Shown: positions 1-8,806 of the stretch, piece after piece
Layout of the letters: each line of letters starts with the position of its first letter
Position numbering within the stretch: position 1 is the stretch's first letter
NCBI GenBank assembly: GCA_025350865.1
Contig: JANXWZ010000108.1
Location: 1-55,836, forward strand
Reading direction: 5' to 3'
Source: Rhodanobacteraceae bacterium
Lineage (GTDB): Bacteria; Acidobacteriota; Terriglobia; Terriglobales; Acidobacteriaceae
DNA length: 55,836 bases
The notes under the pieces: model-generated
Told to the model about the DNA's origin: nothing
Databases searched by the model: none
What the model saw: the letters and a program-made list of their open reading frames with translations, nothing else
Position numbers and translations under genes: made by a program

Positions 1-786
1 GAGAACCACCCACACCTGCTGGCTGCGCTCTGTGGTGAACTGGCGGGTGATGAGCTTGCCGCGGCGCGCGGTCGCGGTCCAGGAGAGGTTTCGGAGTTCA
101 TCGCCGCCGACGTAGTCGCGCATACTCTCGAACTCGCGACCAGTGCCGCGCAGCTTCACCTTGCGGCGCTGCATTTCGAGTTGGCGGACGCGCATCAGGT
201 ACATGCTTGCATCCTCGCCGCTGGTGTCGAAGGCAGGGAAGACTCGGACGTCCTGCGACATGGGGCAGACGGCCCAACGCTCGACGAGTTTGGTCATGCC
301 GCGATAGCGCAGAAAGACGTTGCCCAGCCGCAGGTCTCCGCGAACGCCGGGGAAGCAGGTGACCTGGGTGCGTGCGGCATCGCGCGGAAAGGCCTCGACG
401 CGGCGGGTCTGGGGAATGGGCGTCAGTGTGGGGTGTAGGTCGTCGGTCAGGTCGATCTCGAGGATGCGGGAGGAATGCTGCAGGATTTGCAGCTCGACGT
501 GGGTTGGCTGTCCGAGGCGGGGAGAGTCGAGGAATCGACGGGTCACCTGCAGCTGCTGTGGCGACGGCAGCGACACTGCTTCGATGATTGCGATGAGGAG
601 TAGGAGTCCGTCCCAGGCGAACATCATCCAGATGCGATGAGGGTGAAAGAAGGCCGGGATGGACAGGAGGAGCCCGCAGAAGAGCAGCAGAAGAGCGCGG
701 CGCGTGAGGCCGAAACCCAGCACACGGCCGCCGCGTCCGAGGGGTCGCGCCTGCGCCGAAATTTCTGCTGGGATGAGTGTCCGCAT
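1..786 (-). CDS. DUF58 domain protein, partial (C-terminus beyond left edge)
   Basis: The reading frame starts at an ATG at 786 and stays open to base 1, giving 262 codons of an incomplete protein. Two hydrophobic stretches lie near the N-terminus (about residues 22-40 and 44-62), which would anchor it in the inner membrane. Near the window edge is the classic DUF58 block: a GxEFxxMRxYxxGDxxRxxxWxATAR-type motif followed by a short strand ending in QQVWVVL. DUF58 proteins have a vWA-like fold and are encoded beside MoxR ATPases, as here, where its start lies 9 bases after the MoxR stop. It is the last visible gene of a five-gene minus-strand operon. Its biochemical role is unknown; a link to envelope or protein-complex maturation is inferred from the family. 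Confidence 0.88.
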   Translation of the reverse strand, partial: MRTLIPAEISAQARPLGRGGRVLGFGLTRRALLLLFCGLLLSIPAFFHPHRIWMMFAWDGLLLLIAIIEAVSLPSPQQLQVTRRFLDSPRLGQPTHVELQILQHSSRILEIDLTDDLHPTLTPIPQTRRVEAFPRDAARTQVTCFPGVRGDLRLGNVFLRYRGMTKLVERWAVCPMSQDVRVFPAFDTSGEDASMYLMRVRQLEMQRRKVKLRGTGREFESMRDYVGGDELRNLSWTATARRGKLITRQFTTERSQQVWVVL

Positions 787-795
787 GGCCCTTGC

Positions 796-1782
796 CTACT
801 TTGGCAGCGCTGTGGCGGCCAGAACGTCGGCGATCACGCGATCCGGGTCGAAGCCTTCGAGTTCGGCCTCGGGGCGCAGGCTGAGCCGGTGCCTGAGGAC
901 AGGCAGTGCGGCGAGCTTGACGTCGTCGGGGATGAGGAAGTCGCGGCCTTCGCGAGCCGCGTAGCCCTTGCTTACCAGCAGCAGGGCGGCAGCAGCGCGG
1001 GGACTTGCGCCGAGCGCGATGGTTGGCCACTCGCGGGTGCGCCGGACGAGTGCGATCAGGTAGTCGAACAGCGCTGGCTCAACACGGACGGCGCGGACCT
1101 CAGCGCGTGCGGCACTGAGAGTGGCGAAGCTGATCGGCTCCAGCTCATGCAGTTCGAGGTCTTTGGCTGCGACGCTCGCGTGGTGTCGCTCGAGGATGAG
1201 CCGCTCATCGGCCAGGCGCGGATAGCCTACACGAATCTTGAGGAGGAAGCGGTCGAGCTGGGCTTCCGGAAGAGGGTATGTGCCCTCGAACTCCAGCGGA
1301 TTCTGAGTGGCGAAGACGGTGAAGAAGTCGTCGAGTGGCAAGGCCTGTCCGCCCATGGTGACCTGGCGCTCTTCCATTGCTTCGAGCAGACCGGCCTGGG
1401 TGCGGGGCGGCATGCGATTGATCTCGTCGGCCAGCAGAAACTGCGTAAAGACGGGACCCTGATGCAGGGTGAAGCGGTTGGTTTCGAGCGAAAAGACTTC
1501 GGTGCCGAGGATGTCTGCCGGCATCATGTCCGGCGTGCCCTGGACGCGGCGGAAGCCTAGTTGCAGAAAGCGGGCGAGGGTCTTGACGGCGAGGGTCTTG
1601 GCGACGCCGGGGACGCCTTCGACCAGGGCGTGGCCGCCGCAGAGCAGCGTGAGCAGCGCCTGATCGATCAGCTCTTCCTGGCCGGCAATGACACGACCGA
1701 TTTGCGTGCGTCCGTGCTCAAAGATGGCGAGAGTCGCCCGTACGCTGGATTCTTCCTGCTGCGTCACATCGATGTCGCTCAT
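796..1782 (-). CDS. MoxR-family AAA+ ATPase
   Basis: A 328-residue AAA+ ATPase of the MoxR subfamily, probably a chaperone-like remodeler that works with its DUF58 neighbour. The P-loop is GVPGVAKT at residues 56-63, with the Ala before the Lys that is common in MoxR. The Walker B motif is LLADE at about 116-120, and the MoxR-typical TQNPLE and LDRF segments follow. Length is normal for the family. There is no signal peptide, so it is cytoplasmic. The ATG at 1782 sits behind a GGGGG stretch. It lies 28 bases after the DUF4350 gene and 9 bases before the DUF58 gene, so cotranscription is very likely. The family is clear; its target is not. Confidence 0.93.
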   Translation of the reverse strand: MSDIDVTQQEESSVRATLAIFEHGRTQIGRVIAGQEELIDQALLTLLCGGHALVEGVPGVAKTLAVKTLARFLQLGFRRVQGTPDMMPADILGTEVFSLETNRFTLHQGPVFTQFLLADEINRMPPRTQAGLLEAMEERQVTMGGQALPLDDFFTVFATQNPLEFEGTYPLPEAQLDRFLLKIRVGYPRLADERLILERHHASVAAKDLELHELEPISFATLSAARAEVRAVRVEPALFDYLIALVRRTREWPTIALGASPRAAAALLLVSKGYAAREGRDFLIPDDVKLAALPVLRHRLSLRPEAELEGFDPDRVIADVLAATALPK

Positions 1783-1810
1783 AAACCCCCGTTTTGATCC
1801 TTTTCAAGCT

Positions 1811-3019
1811 TCAATCGCGCCGCAAAGTCTGGGCGCGCCGCATTGCAAATTTTTCGCGCAGTTTTGTCTCGTCGAGCTCCAGCGCCTGGATAAGGCTGAG
1901 TGCGCTTTTTGCCGTCATCGTTTGGCCTTCGGCGTTGCGGGCATGGTCGAGGTGCGATATCAGGTCGCTCCAATCCTCGCCGGTTCGCGACTGTAAGACC
2001 TCTCCGATACCCTGTGCGGGACCGCGGAGAACCTCGGGTGCAACACCGCAGCGGTCGCCGAGATAGGTGAGCAGACGGCGCTCGGCCGCGCCTACCGCGG
2101 CTTCGGTCGCTCCGGCGCTGGCGTAGAGCCGTCCCATGGATTCGGCGAACTCGATGGGGGACGTTCTCGGCAGGGTTACGGAAGCCCGCAACGGGCCGTT
2201 CCTGCGGCTGAAGCTGAGGATGAGTAGCAGGCCGATCAATGCGAGTTGCCAGCCGAGCGACCGCCACGGCAGGCCGCCCACGGTGTCGAAGATGGTCTCG
2301 TGCTGCTCGTGCAGATACTCGTCGAAGATGATGGTGCGTCCGGCGGCCGGTCCGAGGGTTGCAAGGAGAAGCTTGAGGTTACTGTTCTCCATCATCGCGC
2401 CGTTGGTCATGGGCTGCGGGGAGCTCCACCATACGGCTTCGCCTTCGCCGTGATGCAGCGCGACGACGACTCCATCCACGCCACAGCGCTGCTCCACGCG
2501 AAACTGCGGGCCGAGGGCGGACCAGCGAACCGGCATGGTGGTGGCGATGGTTCCGACACGGGCGAGCGAGCCGGGGCCTTCGGGTTGCGAATAGCAGAGG
2601 CCTTGATACACGTGGGTCGGTGCGGCTGTCTCGCCACCGGGCAACAAGCGGGCACCGCCCGAGCCGGTGGCCAGCACACGCCCGCCGCGGTTGATGAATT
2701 CGGCGACTGCGTCCTGCAGGCGCTTTAAATCTTTGACCGGGGGTACGGGCTCGGCGAAGACGGCGGTGGTCTTGGAGGCATCGACGGTGGCCAGCCACGT
2801 TTCGGGGCCGGTGGCGCGCTCGGCGCCGTAACCGAGCTGGGAGGTCAGGAGGAATGCGACCTTCAGGCCCTGCGTTCCGGCGTTGTAGGTGGTGGGCCTC
2901 GGGTCGTCGTCTGCTTCCTTGGGCCCAAAGATGCTGAAGACAACGGTAGCGACAAAGACTGCGCCGACGATCCAAAGGACGAGGCTCCGGTCGGCGCGTT
3001 TGTTCGTGGAGGCGGCCAT
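1811..3019 (-). CDS. DUF4350 domain-containing membrane protein
   Basis: A 402-residue protein with a membrane segment near the N-terminus (about residues 14-32) and a second at about 265-282 just before SRRN. The region between them would be periplasmic and resembles DUF4350: a glutamine-amidotransferase-like fold with an FAEPVPP segment, an NRGGRVLATGSGG turn, and a late IIFDEYLHEQH motif. DUF4350 genes regularly sit in MoxR/DUF58/DUF4129 operons, as here. The start immediately follows the DUF4129 stop (3020-3022). The C-terminal 120 residues would be cytoplasmic and are charged. Function is unknown; assignment to the family is confident. Confidence 0.85.
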   Translation of the reverse strand: MAASTNKRADRSLVLWIVGAVFVATVVFSIFGPKEADDDPRPTTYNAGTQGLKVAFLLTSQLGYGAERATGPETWLATVDASKTTAVFAEPVPPVKDLKRLQDAVAEFINRGGRVLATGSGGARLLPGGETAAPTHVYQGLCYSQPEGPGSLARVGTIATTMPVRWSALGPQFRVEQRCGVDGVVVALHHGEGEAVWWSSPQPMTNGAMMENSNLKLLLATLGPAAGRTIIFDEYLHEQHETIFDTVGGLPWRSLGWQLALIGLLLILSFSRRNGPLRASVTLPRTSPIEFAESMGRLYASAGATEAAVGAAERRLLTYLGDRCGVAPEVLRGPAQGIGEVLQSRTGEDWSDLISHLDHARNAEGQTMTAKSALSLIQALELDETKLREKFAMRRAQTLRRD

Positions 3020-3991
3020 CTAGACTGTCCTCATCTGGTCGAGCATGGCTTTGGCGTCACGGTAGTCGCTCTCGGCGGCGGGGCGGAGACCGTACCAGAT
3101 GCGCTCGAAGACTCGCGTCAATCCACCAAGCTGTCGGCGGCGTTCGCTTCCCGGCTCTAGAAGGCTGAGATACTCGCGAGGGGTGCGTGCCCGGTTCTGT
3201 AGCCAGAACTTCTGGCCCTCGAGCATGACGATGGCCGACCAGTAGAGGCAGTGGACGGCCTCGCGCCAGTTGGCCTGGGCGGCCTCGAGCTCGGCGCGTT
3301 CGGCCCAGCTTTCGCTTTCGGCGTGCCACGCCTGCGTGGGCTTGGAGCCGGTGTCGATGCGGAGGCGGTCCTGCCGGTTCAGCCTCCAGGCCCACAGGAC
3401 GAGGCCGACTACGGCCAGCAGCAGTACGCCGTATTCGAGCGTGGGGGCGATCCACCAGGCCTTGGGCAGGAAGCTGCTTGTGCCGGCGAAGAGCTTGTTG
3501 ATCAGCAGCATCAATGCTGCGACTTTCGCCGCGAAGTAGGACGTCTGCTGGACGCGGTTGAACTCGGGCTGGGCGAGAATTGCGTTGGCGCGGGCGCGGG
3601 CATCTTCATCCGGGGCAGCGGATTGGCTGTCCGCCAGATCGTGCGCGTCGTCGGCCAGGTGTTCCTCGGCGGCGTCCAGGAGCTCTACGCGGGTTGAGAA
3701 TTTCGGGTCTTTGCAGAGATTCAGAGTGAGCTGTAGCCAGTCCCAGCGGGTGGCGAATTTGTCATCCACCATGGCGGGACTCGGCACGACGCTGGCACCG
3801 CAGGCTGCGGCGTCGATTTTGCAACGCTCCACGAGCGAGCGCATTGCGGTGATTTGTTGGAGGGACTGGTCGGTTGAAATGCGCTGCAGCTTGAGGCTGG
3901 GGGCTGGCCGCGGCGTCTCGTCGTCCTGCGCGTAAGCGGCTGGGACGAGGAGCAGGCAGGCGATTACCCACGCTGAGCAAATTCTACCCAT
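3020..3991 (-). CDS. DUF4129 domain-containing protein with signal peptide
   Basis: A 323-residue protein. Residues 1-21 form a signal peptide ending in AYA, followed by QDDE. A periplasmic segment is followed by a membrane helix at about 186-206. The C-terminal cytoplasmic part carries the DUF4129 signature WREAVHCLYWSAI, with the family-typical RTPREYL and FERIWYG segments after it. DUF4129 is often fused to transglutaminase-like domains; here it stands alone. The gene begins 4 bases after the stop of the upstream membrane-protein gene and abuts DUF4350, so the five genes form one tight transcription unit. Precise function is unknown. Confidence 0.85.
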   Translation of the reverse strand: MGRICSAWVIACLLLVPAAYAQDDETPRPAPSLKLQRISTDQSLQQITAMRSLVERCKIDAAACGASVVPSPAMVDDKFATRWDWLQLTLNLCKDPKFSTRVELLDAAEEHLADDAHDLADSQSAAPDEDARARANAILAQPEFNRVQQTSYFAAKVAALMLLINKLFAGTSSFLPKAWWIAPTLEYGVLLLAVVGLVLWAWRLNRQDRLRIDTGSKPTQAWHAESESWAERAELEAAQANWREAVHCLYWSAIVMLEGQKFWLQNRARTPREYLSLLEPGSERRRQLGGLTRVFERIWYGLRPAAESDYRDAKAMLDQMRTV

Positions 3992-3995
3992 GCGG

Positions 3996-5024
3996 TCAAA
4001 CCAGCTCCGAGGTAAAAGGCGACGGCAGTTCGCCTGGCGGGAGCTCGACGACCGGCTTCAGTCCGCCGACGCGATTGAGGAGCATCTCGACGTCGAAGCC
4101 CTCGTCACGTACGCGAGCATCGATGTAGAGTAGGCAAAAGGCGATGGCGCCGACCGGGGTGACTAACGAGTTGGAGAGGAAGGTCGTTAGCAGCGTGAGC
4201 GCCTCCAGGGCGGCTCGCTGACCGCCATGGGCCAGGTTCATCAAGGCTGCGGCTGTCGTCTGGGCGACACCGGCCACGAGGGTGAGCACCCACATGAGGA
4301 AGAGCAGACCGAGTACGCTCCACAACCGGCCGCGAGTTAGAACTTTGCTGCGCCGCATCGACTGGCGGACCTTGAGGTTTTCGACAACGGAGGCGACGAT
4401 GGCCAGGGAATTACGCATGTAGGCATAGAAAGCGTAGAAGAGGCTCAAGCCTGCGAGAACGAGGACCAGGATTCCGACGGGACGGAGGGTGGCTCCAGGG
4501 ATGGATATAAGGATGGCTCCGATGATGCTTAATACCATTGGCAGCCACACCGCACTCGAGGATTGCCATAGGACGATGAGGATGTAACGGAACCACTTGT
4601 CGCGCACCAGGCGAAAGGCCTTGCCGATGGTGGTTTCGTAACCGAGGTAGACATCGGAGACTGCCGAAACCGTCGCGGCCTGGGTGACGCTGAAGGCCAC
4701 AACCTGGAACAGGGCGATGAACAACGAAGCGAGGCCACCAATGAGCGCCACTTTGGATGCATCCGCGGGTGCTGGCTTCGTTCCGGCGAGGCCCCAGGTC
4801 ATCTGTACAAATGAACCAATCGTGACGACGGATGCCGATACCACGGCCAATCCCGCAAACAGCCAGAAGCGCTTGCGATAGAGGGTGAAGGTGCGGTCAA
4901 GAATTTCGCCGAGGCTCAGCGGACGTAGTTCATACAGCAGCTCTGGTGGCCGTGGAGGCGGTGGCGCAGAAGGCAAAGACAGGGAACCCATTCCGGAACC
5001 GGAAAACTCTGTTGATTCGAGCAC
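3996..5024 (-). CDS. Polytopic membrane protein, first gene of the MoxR operon
   Basis: A 342-residue protein starting with GTG at 5024 behind a GGAG placed 5 bases upstream. After a Pro-rich cytoplasmic N-terminus comes the segment LRPLSLGEILDRTFTLYRK, which resembles the opening of the glycerophosphoryl-diester-phosphodiesterase membrane-domain family. About six hydrophobic helices follow (roughly residues 52-75, 92-120, 150-180, 180-205, 233-255, 270-300). No phosphodiesterase catalytic domain is present, so it is not an enzyme of that kind. As first gene of the MoxR operon it may be a membrane scaffold for the MoxR/DUF58/DUF4129/DUF4350 proteins, which is inference. Confidence 0.75.
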   Translation of the reverse strand: MLESTEFSGSGMGSLSLPSAPPPPRPPELLYELRPLSLGEILDRTFTLYRKRFWLFAGLAVVSASVVTIGSFVQMTWGLAGTKPAPADASKVALIGGLASLFIALFQVVAFSVTQAATVSAVSDVYLGYETTIGKAFRLVRDKWFRYILIVLWQSSSAVWLPMVLSIIGAILISIPGATLRPVGILVLVLAGLSLFYAFYAYMRNSLAIVASVVENLKVRQSMRRSKVLTRGRLWSVLGLLFLMWVLTLVAGVAQTTAAALMNLAHGGQRAALEALTLLTTFLSNSLVTPVGAIAFCLLYIDARVRDEGFDVEMLLNRVGGLKPVVELPPGELPSPFTSELV

Positions 5025-5086
5025 ATTGACTCCAACCTAAACGGTGGGCCTAGCCTACCACAGCGTCGTGGGCAATTAGTCGCGGC

Positions 5087-5222
5087 GAGGAGCTTGCTGC
5101 AATAGCCAGAACACAGAGCGAGAGCGTACCCCAGCGGCTAAAGCCGGATTGCAAAATACAACACGTGCGGCACGGCTGAAGCCGTGCCGTCAAGCGAAAC
5201 GGAATATTTCAGCAAGCTCTCC
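5087..5222. repeat. REP/MITE-like palindromic element
   Basis: The 205-bp gap between the kinase gene and the MoxR operon holds a symmetric element. Its ends are inverted repeats: AGCTTGCTGCAATA at 5091-5104 and TATTTCAGCAAGCT at 5205-5218, 13 of 14 pairing. Inside are two hairpins with related cores. The first is CGGC-TAAA-GCCG at about 5134-5145. The second is the perfect 9-bp stem CGGCACGGC-TGAA-GCCGTGCCG at 5068+100 to 5189 (5168-5189). GGCTAAAGCC and GGCTGAAGCC cores in intergenic DNA are, from memory, common dispersed repeats of Acidobacteria genomes. Only this copy was seen in the window. Confidence 0.6.
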
Positions 5223-5229
5223 CCGATCG

Positions 5230-7998
5230 TCAATGCGTTATGAGGACTGCCAAGAGGAGCTTGCGGATGCGGGTGGGCGGATCGCCGGGCCGCGGCGGGT
5301 CGAGTAACGCGATGCCCTCCCTGGCGATCGCATCAGCCTGCTTCGGCTGACCGTCAGCCTGCAGTGCCTGGGCGAGTTCGAGCAGAAAGTAGGCGCGTTT
5401 ACGGTGGGTGAGAGCCACGCCCCGTTCGGCCATCGCGATGATTTGTTGTCGGTTGCGTAGTGATGCGGGTTCTGCCCGGAGCATTGCGGAGACGGAAAGG
5501 TCGAGGTTTCGAGGCGAGGCGTTTGACTTCATCGCGATGCGCTGGAGGACGGCGATCGCGGCCCGCGATACGGCCTCGGTTTCTGCGGGCTGGCCCAGCG
5601 CGTACTGGATTGCGCCGAGGCGAACCTGTACGTTGGCGACCTCCTGCGCAGGGTCGTCGTTGCCGGGCTGTAGCGCGATGAGCTTGCGAATGGTGGCGGC
5701 TTCTTCCTGGAGGAAGGCGGCGGCGGTCTGCAGGTTCTGCTGGCGCTGTCCGGGCTTGGCCGCGAGTACAGGGTCTGCGGCAGCTTCCGACGCTGTGGCG
5801 GCATCGTCCAAAACACGCTTCAGATCTCCGAAGGCGCGAGTGTCTTTGGGGTCGGCTTCCGCGAGCTTTCGGTAGATGGCCAGAGACTGCGCGAAAAGCG
5901 GAGCGGCGGTGGTGTAGTCGCCCACGTCGGCGAGGGCTACGGCTATTTTGCGGACCAGGACGGCGTGCAGTCGCAAAGTATTCAGCTTGGCGAGCTCCTG
6001 GGCGGGCAACGCCTCGACAACTTTCAGGGCTATGCGGAACTCTTCGCGCGCGCGCGGCGAGTCTTCATCAATCTGAGCGTTGCCGATGTGCAGGTGCATA
6101 TAGCCCGGACCACGGCGGGCGGGCATGTAGGTGGGGTCGAGGCTGAGGGCGCGCTCATCCATGGCAAGCGAGCGTCGGTACATCGCGATGCCGGCGGCGT
6201 TGTCGGCCATCCCGGCATCTTCGCAATACTCATCGCCGAGAACCTGGTTGGCCGTGGACGCCTCAAGCAGCAGCGGCGCTGTGACTCCGGGGAGCGCGAG
6301 GATGCGGTCATAGGTCTGGACGGCGGACTTGAGCGCAGCGATGGAATTTTCGGGGTTTCCGGCGGTTGTGAGGACCTCACCACGATCCTCGACGGCAGTG
6401 GCCAGGACGCGCAGAGCTTCGGTGTCAGACGGGTGCGCGTCGACCACAGCCTGCGCGAGGGCGATGGCTTTGCCAAGACTCTTGAGGGCACCGGGGGTGT
6501 CGGCCGCATTCTGCTCATAGGCGTCGCCCTGCACGCCGCCGAGACTGGTGTAAGCGCGGGCGAGATCAAGTTGCGTCTGGCGGTCGCCTTGGGCATCGGC
6601 GGCCATACGGTCGAGGTGTTCGAGCACGCGGCTGACGAGCAGTTTCTGCGCGCCGGTGGAGCCGGGGATATCTTTGAGCGCCTGATCGAGCTCCGACAGG
6701 AGGCTGTTGCTGAGCTGACGCAGATCCTGCGATCGTGCCTCGGCGCGCTGGCGTTCGCGATTGGCTACGTGAGCTTGCCACAAGACACCGGCGATTCCAG
6801 CCATGATACTGACCAGCAAGAGCGCGGCGGCGGCGAGCGGAACCTTGTTGCGGCGAACGAATTTTCCTGCGATGTAGCTCCAATTGCCGCGGCAGGCCGA
6901 TACCGGGCGGCCATCGATCCAGGCCTGGATGTCGGCGGCGAATTGATCGACGGTAAGGTAGCGTTGTTGCGGCTCTTTGCGCAGGGCCTTGAGGATGATC
7001 GCGTCTAGATCGGCATCGATGGTGAAGTGGCTCATGGTGGCGACGCTGCTGGGTTTGGGCGGCACGTCGGTGCAGATGACACGCAACATCTCCGCCGTTG
7101 TGAATTCCTTGAGCTCGTACGGAAGTACACGGGCAAGCAAGAGGTAGAGCAGGACGCCCAGCGAGTAGATGTCGGAGGCGGTGGTGATGGGGTCGCCGAG
7201 AACCTGCTCGGGGCTGGCGTATTGCGGGGTGAAGGCCTGAAGGCCAAGTTGGGTGAAGCCGCTGGCGGCGTCGGAATCGGTGGGGACGACCAGCTTGGCG
7301 GTGCCGAAGTCGAGCAGGCGCGGTGTGCCGTCGGCGGCGACGAGGATGTTGTCGGGTTTGAGGTCACGGTGGATGACGAGGTTCTGATGGGCGAATTGCA
7401 CGGCTCCGCAGACCTTCAGGAAGAGGGCGAGGCGGTCGCGCAGACTGAGAGAATTTTCCTCGCAGAATCGCTGGATGGAAACGCCGTCGACGAAGTCCAT
7501 GGCTAGGTAGAGCTCGCCGGTTTCCGCCACGCCGCCGTCGAGCATGTGGGCGATGTAAGGGTGGACGAGGCCGGCGAGGATCTGGCGTTCGAGGCGAAAA
7601 CGCTCGCGGAAGAGATCGGTGGCGAGAGGCATGTCGATGAGCTTGATGGCGACCTGCTGCTCGAATTGTCCGTCGTCACGATGCGCCAGGTAGACGGCTC
7701 CCATGCCTCCGCGACCGATGAGTGAGTCGAGGCAATAGGGCCCGATCAAGCGGCCGGGATGTGCTGCGGCGGAACGAGCTTCGCGAACGATTCTGGAGCC
7801 GAATAATTCCTCGGCCTCGCAGGCCTCAAGCAGCGAGCGCAGCTCTGCCATGAGGGTGGTGTCTCCGGCGCATCGCCGCTGGAGGGTCGCCTCGCGTTGA
7901 TCGCGTGGGACGTCGAGCAGATCGTGGAAGATTCGCTCGGCTGGATCCGGCACCGGGTCCGGCGGCACGGGATTGGGCGGCATGTTCGATGGTGACAA
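5230..7998 (-). CDS. Transmembrane serine/threonine protein kinase with C-terminal TPR-like repeats
   Basis: A 922-residue Hanks-type kinase. The glycine loop GRGGMG is at 95-100, the ATP-anchoring Lys is 119 (VAIK), the catalytic loop HRDLKPDN is 210-217 with Asp212, the metal-binding DFG is 230-232, and the SPEQ segment replaces APE. All catalytic residues are intact. A single membrane helix at about 386-408 is followed by an extracytoplasmic helical region of some 500 residues, rich in Ala and resembling tetratricopeptide repeats, likely a sensor or docking part. The start is TTG at 7998, supported by GGGAG seven bases upstream; the ATG at 7983 is too far from it. It lies 45 bases behind an ECF sigma gene in the same operon, so the sigma factor is a plausible substrate. 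Confidence 0.93.
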   Translation of the reverse strand: MSPSNMPPNPVPPDPVPDPAERIFHDLLDVPRDQREATLQRRCAGDTTLMAELRSLLEACEAEELFGSRIVREARSAAAHPGRLIGPYCLDSLIGRGGMGAVYLAHRDDGQFEQQVAIKLIDMPLATDLFRERFRLERQILAGLVHPYIAHMLDGGVAETGELYLAMDFVDGVSIQRFCEENSLSLRDRLALFLKVCGAVQFAHQNLVIHRDLKPDNILVAADGTPRLLDFGTAKLVVPTDSDAASGFTQLGLQAFTPQYASPEQVLGDPITTASDIYSLGVLLYLLLARVLPYELKEFTTAEMLRVICTDVPPKPSSVATMSHFTIDADLDAIILKALRKEPQQRYLTVDQFAADIQAWIDGRPVSACRGNWSYIAGKFVRRNKVPLAAAALLLVSIMAGIAGVLWQAHVANRERQRAEARSQDLRQLSNSLLSELDQALKDIPGSTGAQKLLVSRVLEHLDRMAADAQGDRQTQLDLARAYTSLGGVQGDAYEQNAADTPGALKSLGKAIALAQAVVDAHPSDTEALRVLATAVEDRGEVLTTAGNPENSIAALKSAVQTYDRILALPGVTAPLLLEASTANQVLGDEYCEDAGMADNAAGIAMYRRSLAMDERALSLDPTYMPARRGPGYMHLHIGNAQIDEDSPRAREEFRIALKVVEALPAQELAKLNTLRLHAVLVRKIAVALADVGDYTTAAPLFAQSLAIYRKLAEADPKDTRAFGDLKRVLDDAATASEAAADPVLAAKPGQRQQNLQTAAAFLQEEAATIRKLIALQPGNDDPAQEVANVQVRLGAIQYALGQPAETEAVSRAAIAVLQRIAMKSNASPRNLDLSVSAMLRAEPASLRNRQQIIAMAERGVALTHRKRAYFLLELAQALQADGQPKQADAIAREGIALLDPPRPGDPPTRIRKLLLAVLITH

Positions 7999-8043
7999 GC
8001 AGTCTCTCCCTGACCAGACAGCGCAAAAGGTGGAGCAAATGAC

Positions 8044-8625
8044 TCAGGGTCTGGTGAGAATGGCGGCTGGGTCCGGCTGGATGCGACGAAAGAGCCAGGC
8101 CCGCGCGTACTTGAGGTCGCGGTCGATGGTGGCCTTGGAGAGGTGCATCAGGTCAGCGGTTTCGTCGGCAGTGCAGCCGAGGAAGTAGCGCAGCTCCACC
8201 ATCTGGACTTTGGTGGGGTCGATGGCGGCGAACTCGTCGAGGGCGCGGCTGAGCTCGATCATCTCCACGCTGCCGATGCCGACCCAGGCCATATCGTCGC
8301 TGAGGGGCACGTGTTCCGCGTGGCCTCCGCGCCGCTGGGCGTGGTTGCCGCGCGCATGGTCGATGAGGATCATGCGCATGATTTTGGCGGAGAAGGTGTA
8401 GAAGTGGGCGCGGTCGGTCCAGTCTGCCTTCTTTTGGCCGAGCAGCCGCAGGTAGAGCTCATGGACAAGCGAGGTGGCCTGCATGACGCCGGGATCTCGC
8501 TCGCGCCGGATGTAGGAGGCGGCGAGTTCGCGCAGGCGGGGATAGACGAGGGGGACAAGCTGGTCGAAGGCGTCGGGTTCGCCATCCTTCCACTTTGTCA
8601 GCAGTACGGTGATTTCGCCGTCCAA
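8044..8625 (-). CDS. ECF-type RNA polymerase sigma factor (acidobacterial SigX6-like)
   Basis: From a TTG at 8625 preceded by GGGGAG with a 5-base spacer, the protein is 193 residues, the usual size; an in-frame ATG at 8703 would add 26 residues that do not look like the family. Region 2 runs to about residue 90 and ends with a DHARGNHAQRRGG segment. Region 4 (about 130-190) contains the helix-turn-helix ETADLMHLSKATIDRDLKYARAWL. The acidic DAED motif normally found in region 2.2 is replaced by QATS at about residues 49-52. No anti-sigma gene is adjacent; the next gene is a Ser/Thr kinase, pointing to control by phosphorylation (inference). Confidence 0.92.
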   Translation of the reverse strand: MDGEITVLLTKWKDGEPDAFDQLVPLVYPRLRELAASYIRRERDPGVMQATSLVHELYLRLLGQKKADWTDRAHFYTFSAKIMRMILIDHARGNHAQRRGGHAEHVPLSDDMAWVGIGSVEMIELSRALDEFAAIDPTKVQMVELRYFLGCTADETADLMHLSKATIDRDLKYARAWLFRRIQPDPAAILTRP

Positions 8626-8806
8626 ATAAGCTCCCCGAGGGTTCCGTGCGCGGCATGGCTCTGCAAACAGCAGCAATTTTGTTTGCCGTAAGCCTAGCAC
8701 CACACCGGGCCAAAGAAAAATTTGAGCGGAGGTGAGTCATTTTGATTTGGTCCAACGCAGTCCTCATTGAATCCCGCTGTGCGAAATCCACCCTGAGGAA
8801 ACTGCG

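Noticed and set aside
98-1030. 310-codon open frame on the minus strand
   Set aside because: It overlaps both MoxR and DUF58 in another frame, is extremely Arg/Pro-rich and matches no family; DUF58 in the neighbouring frame shows clear conserved motifs.
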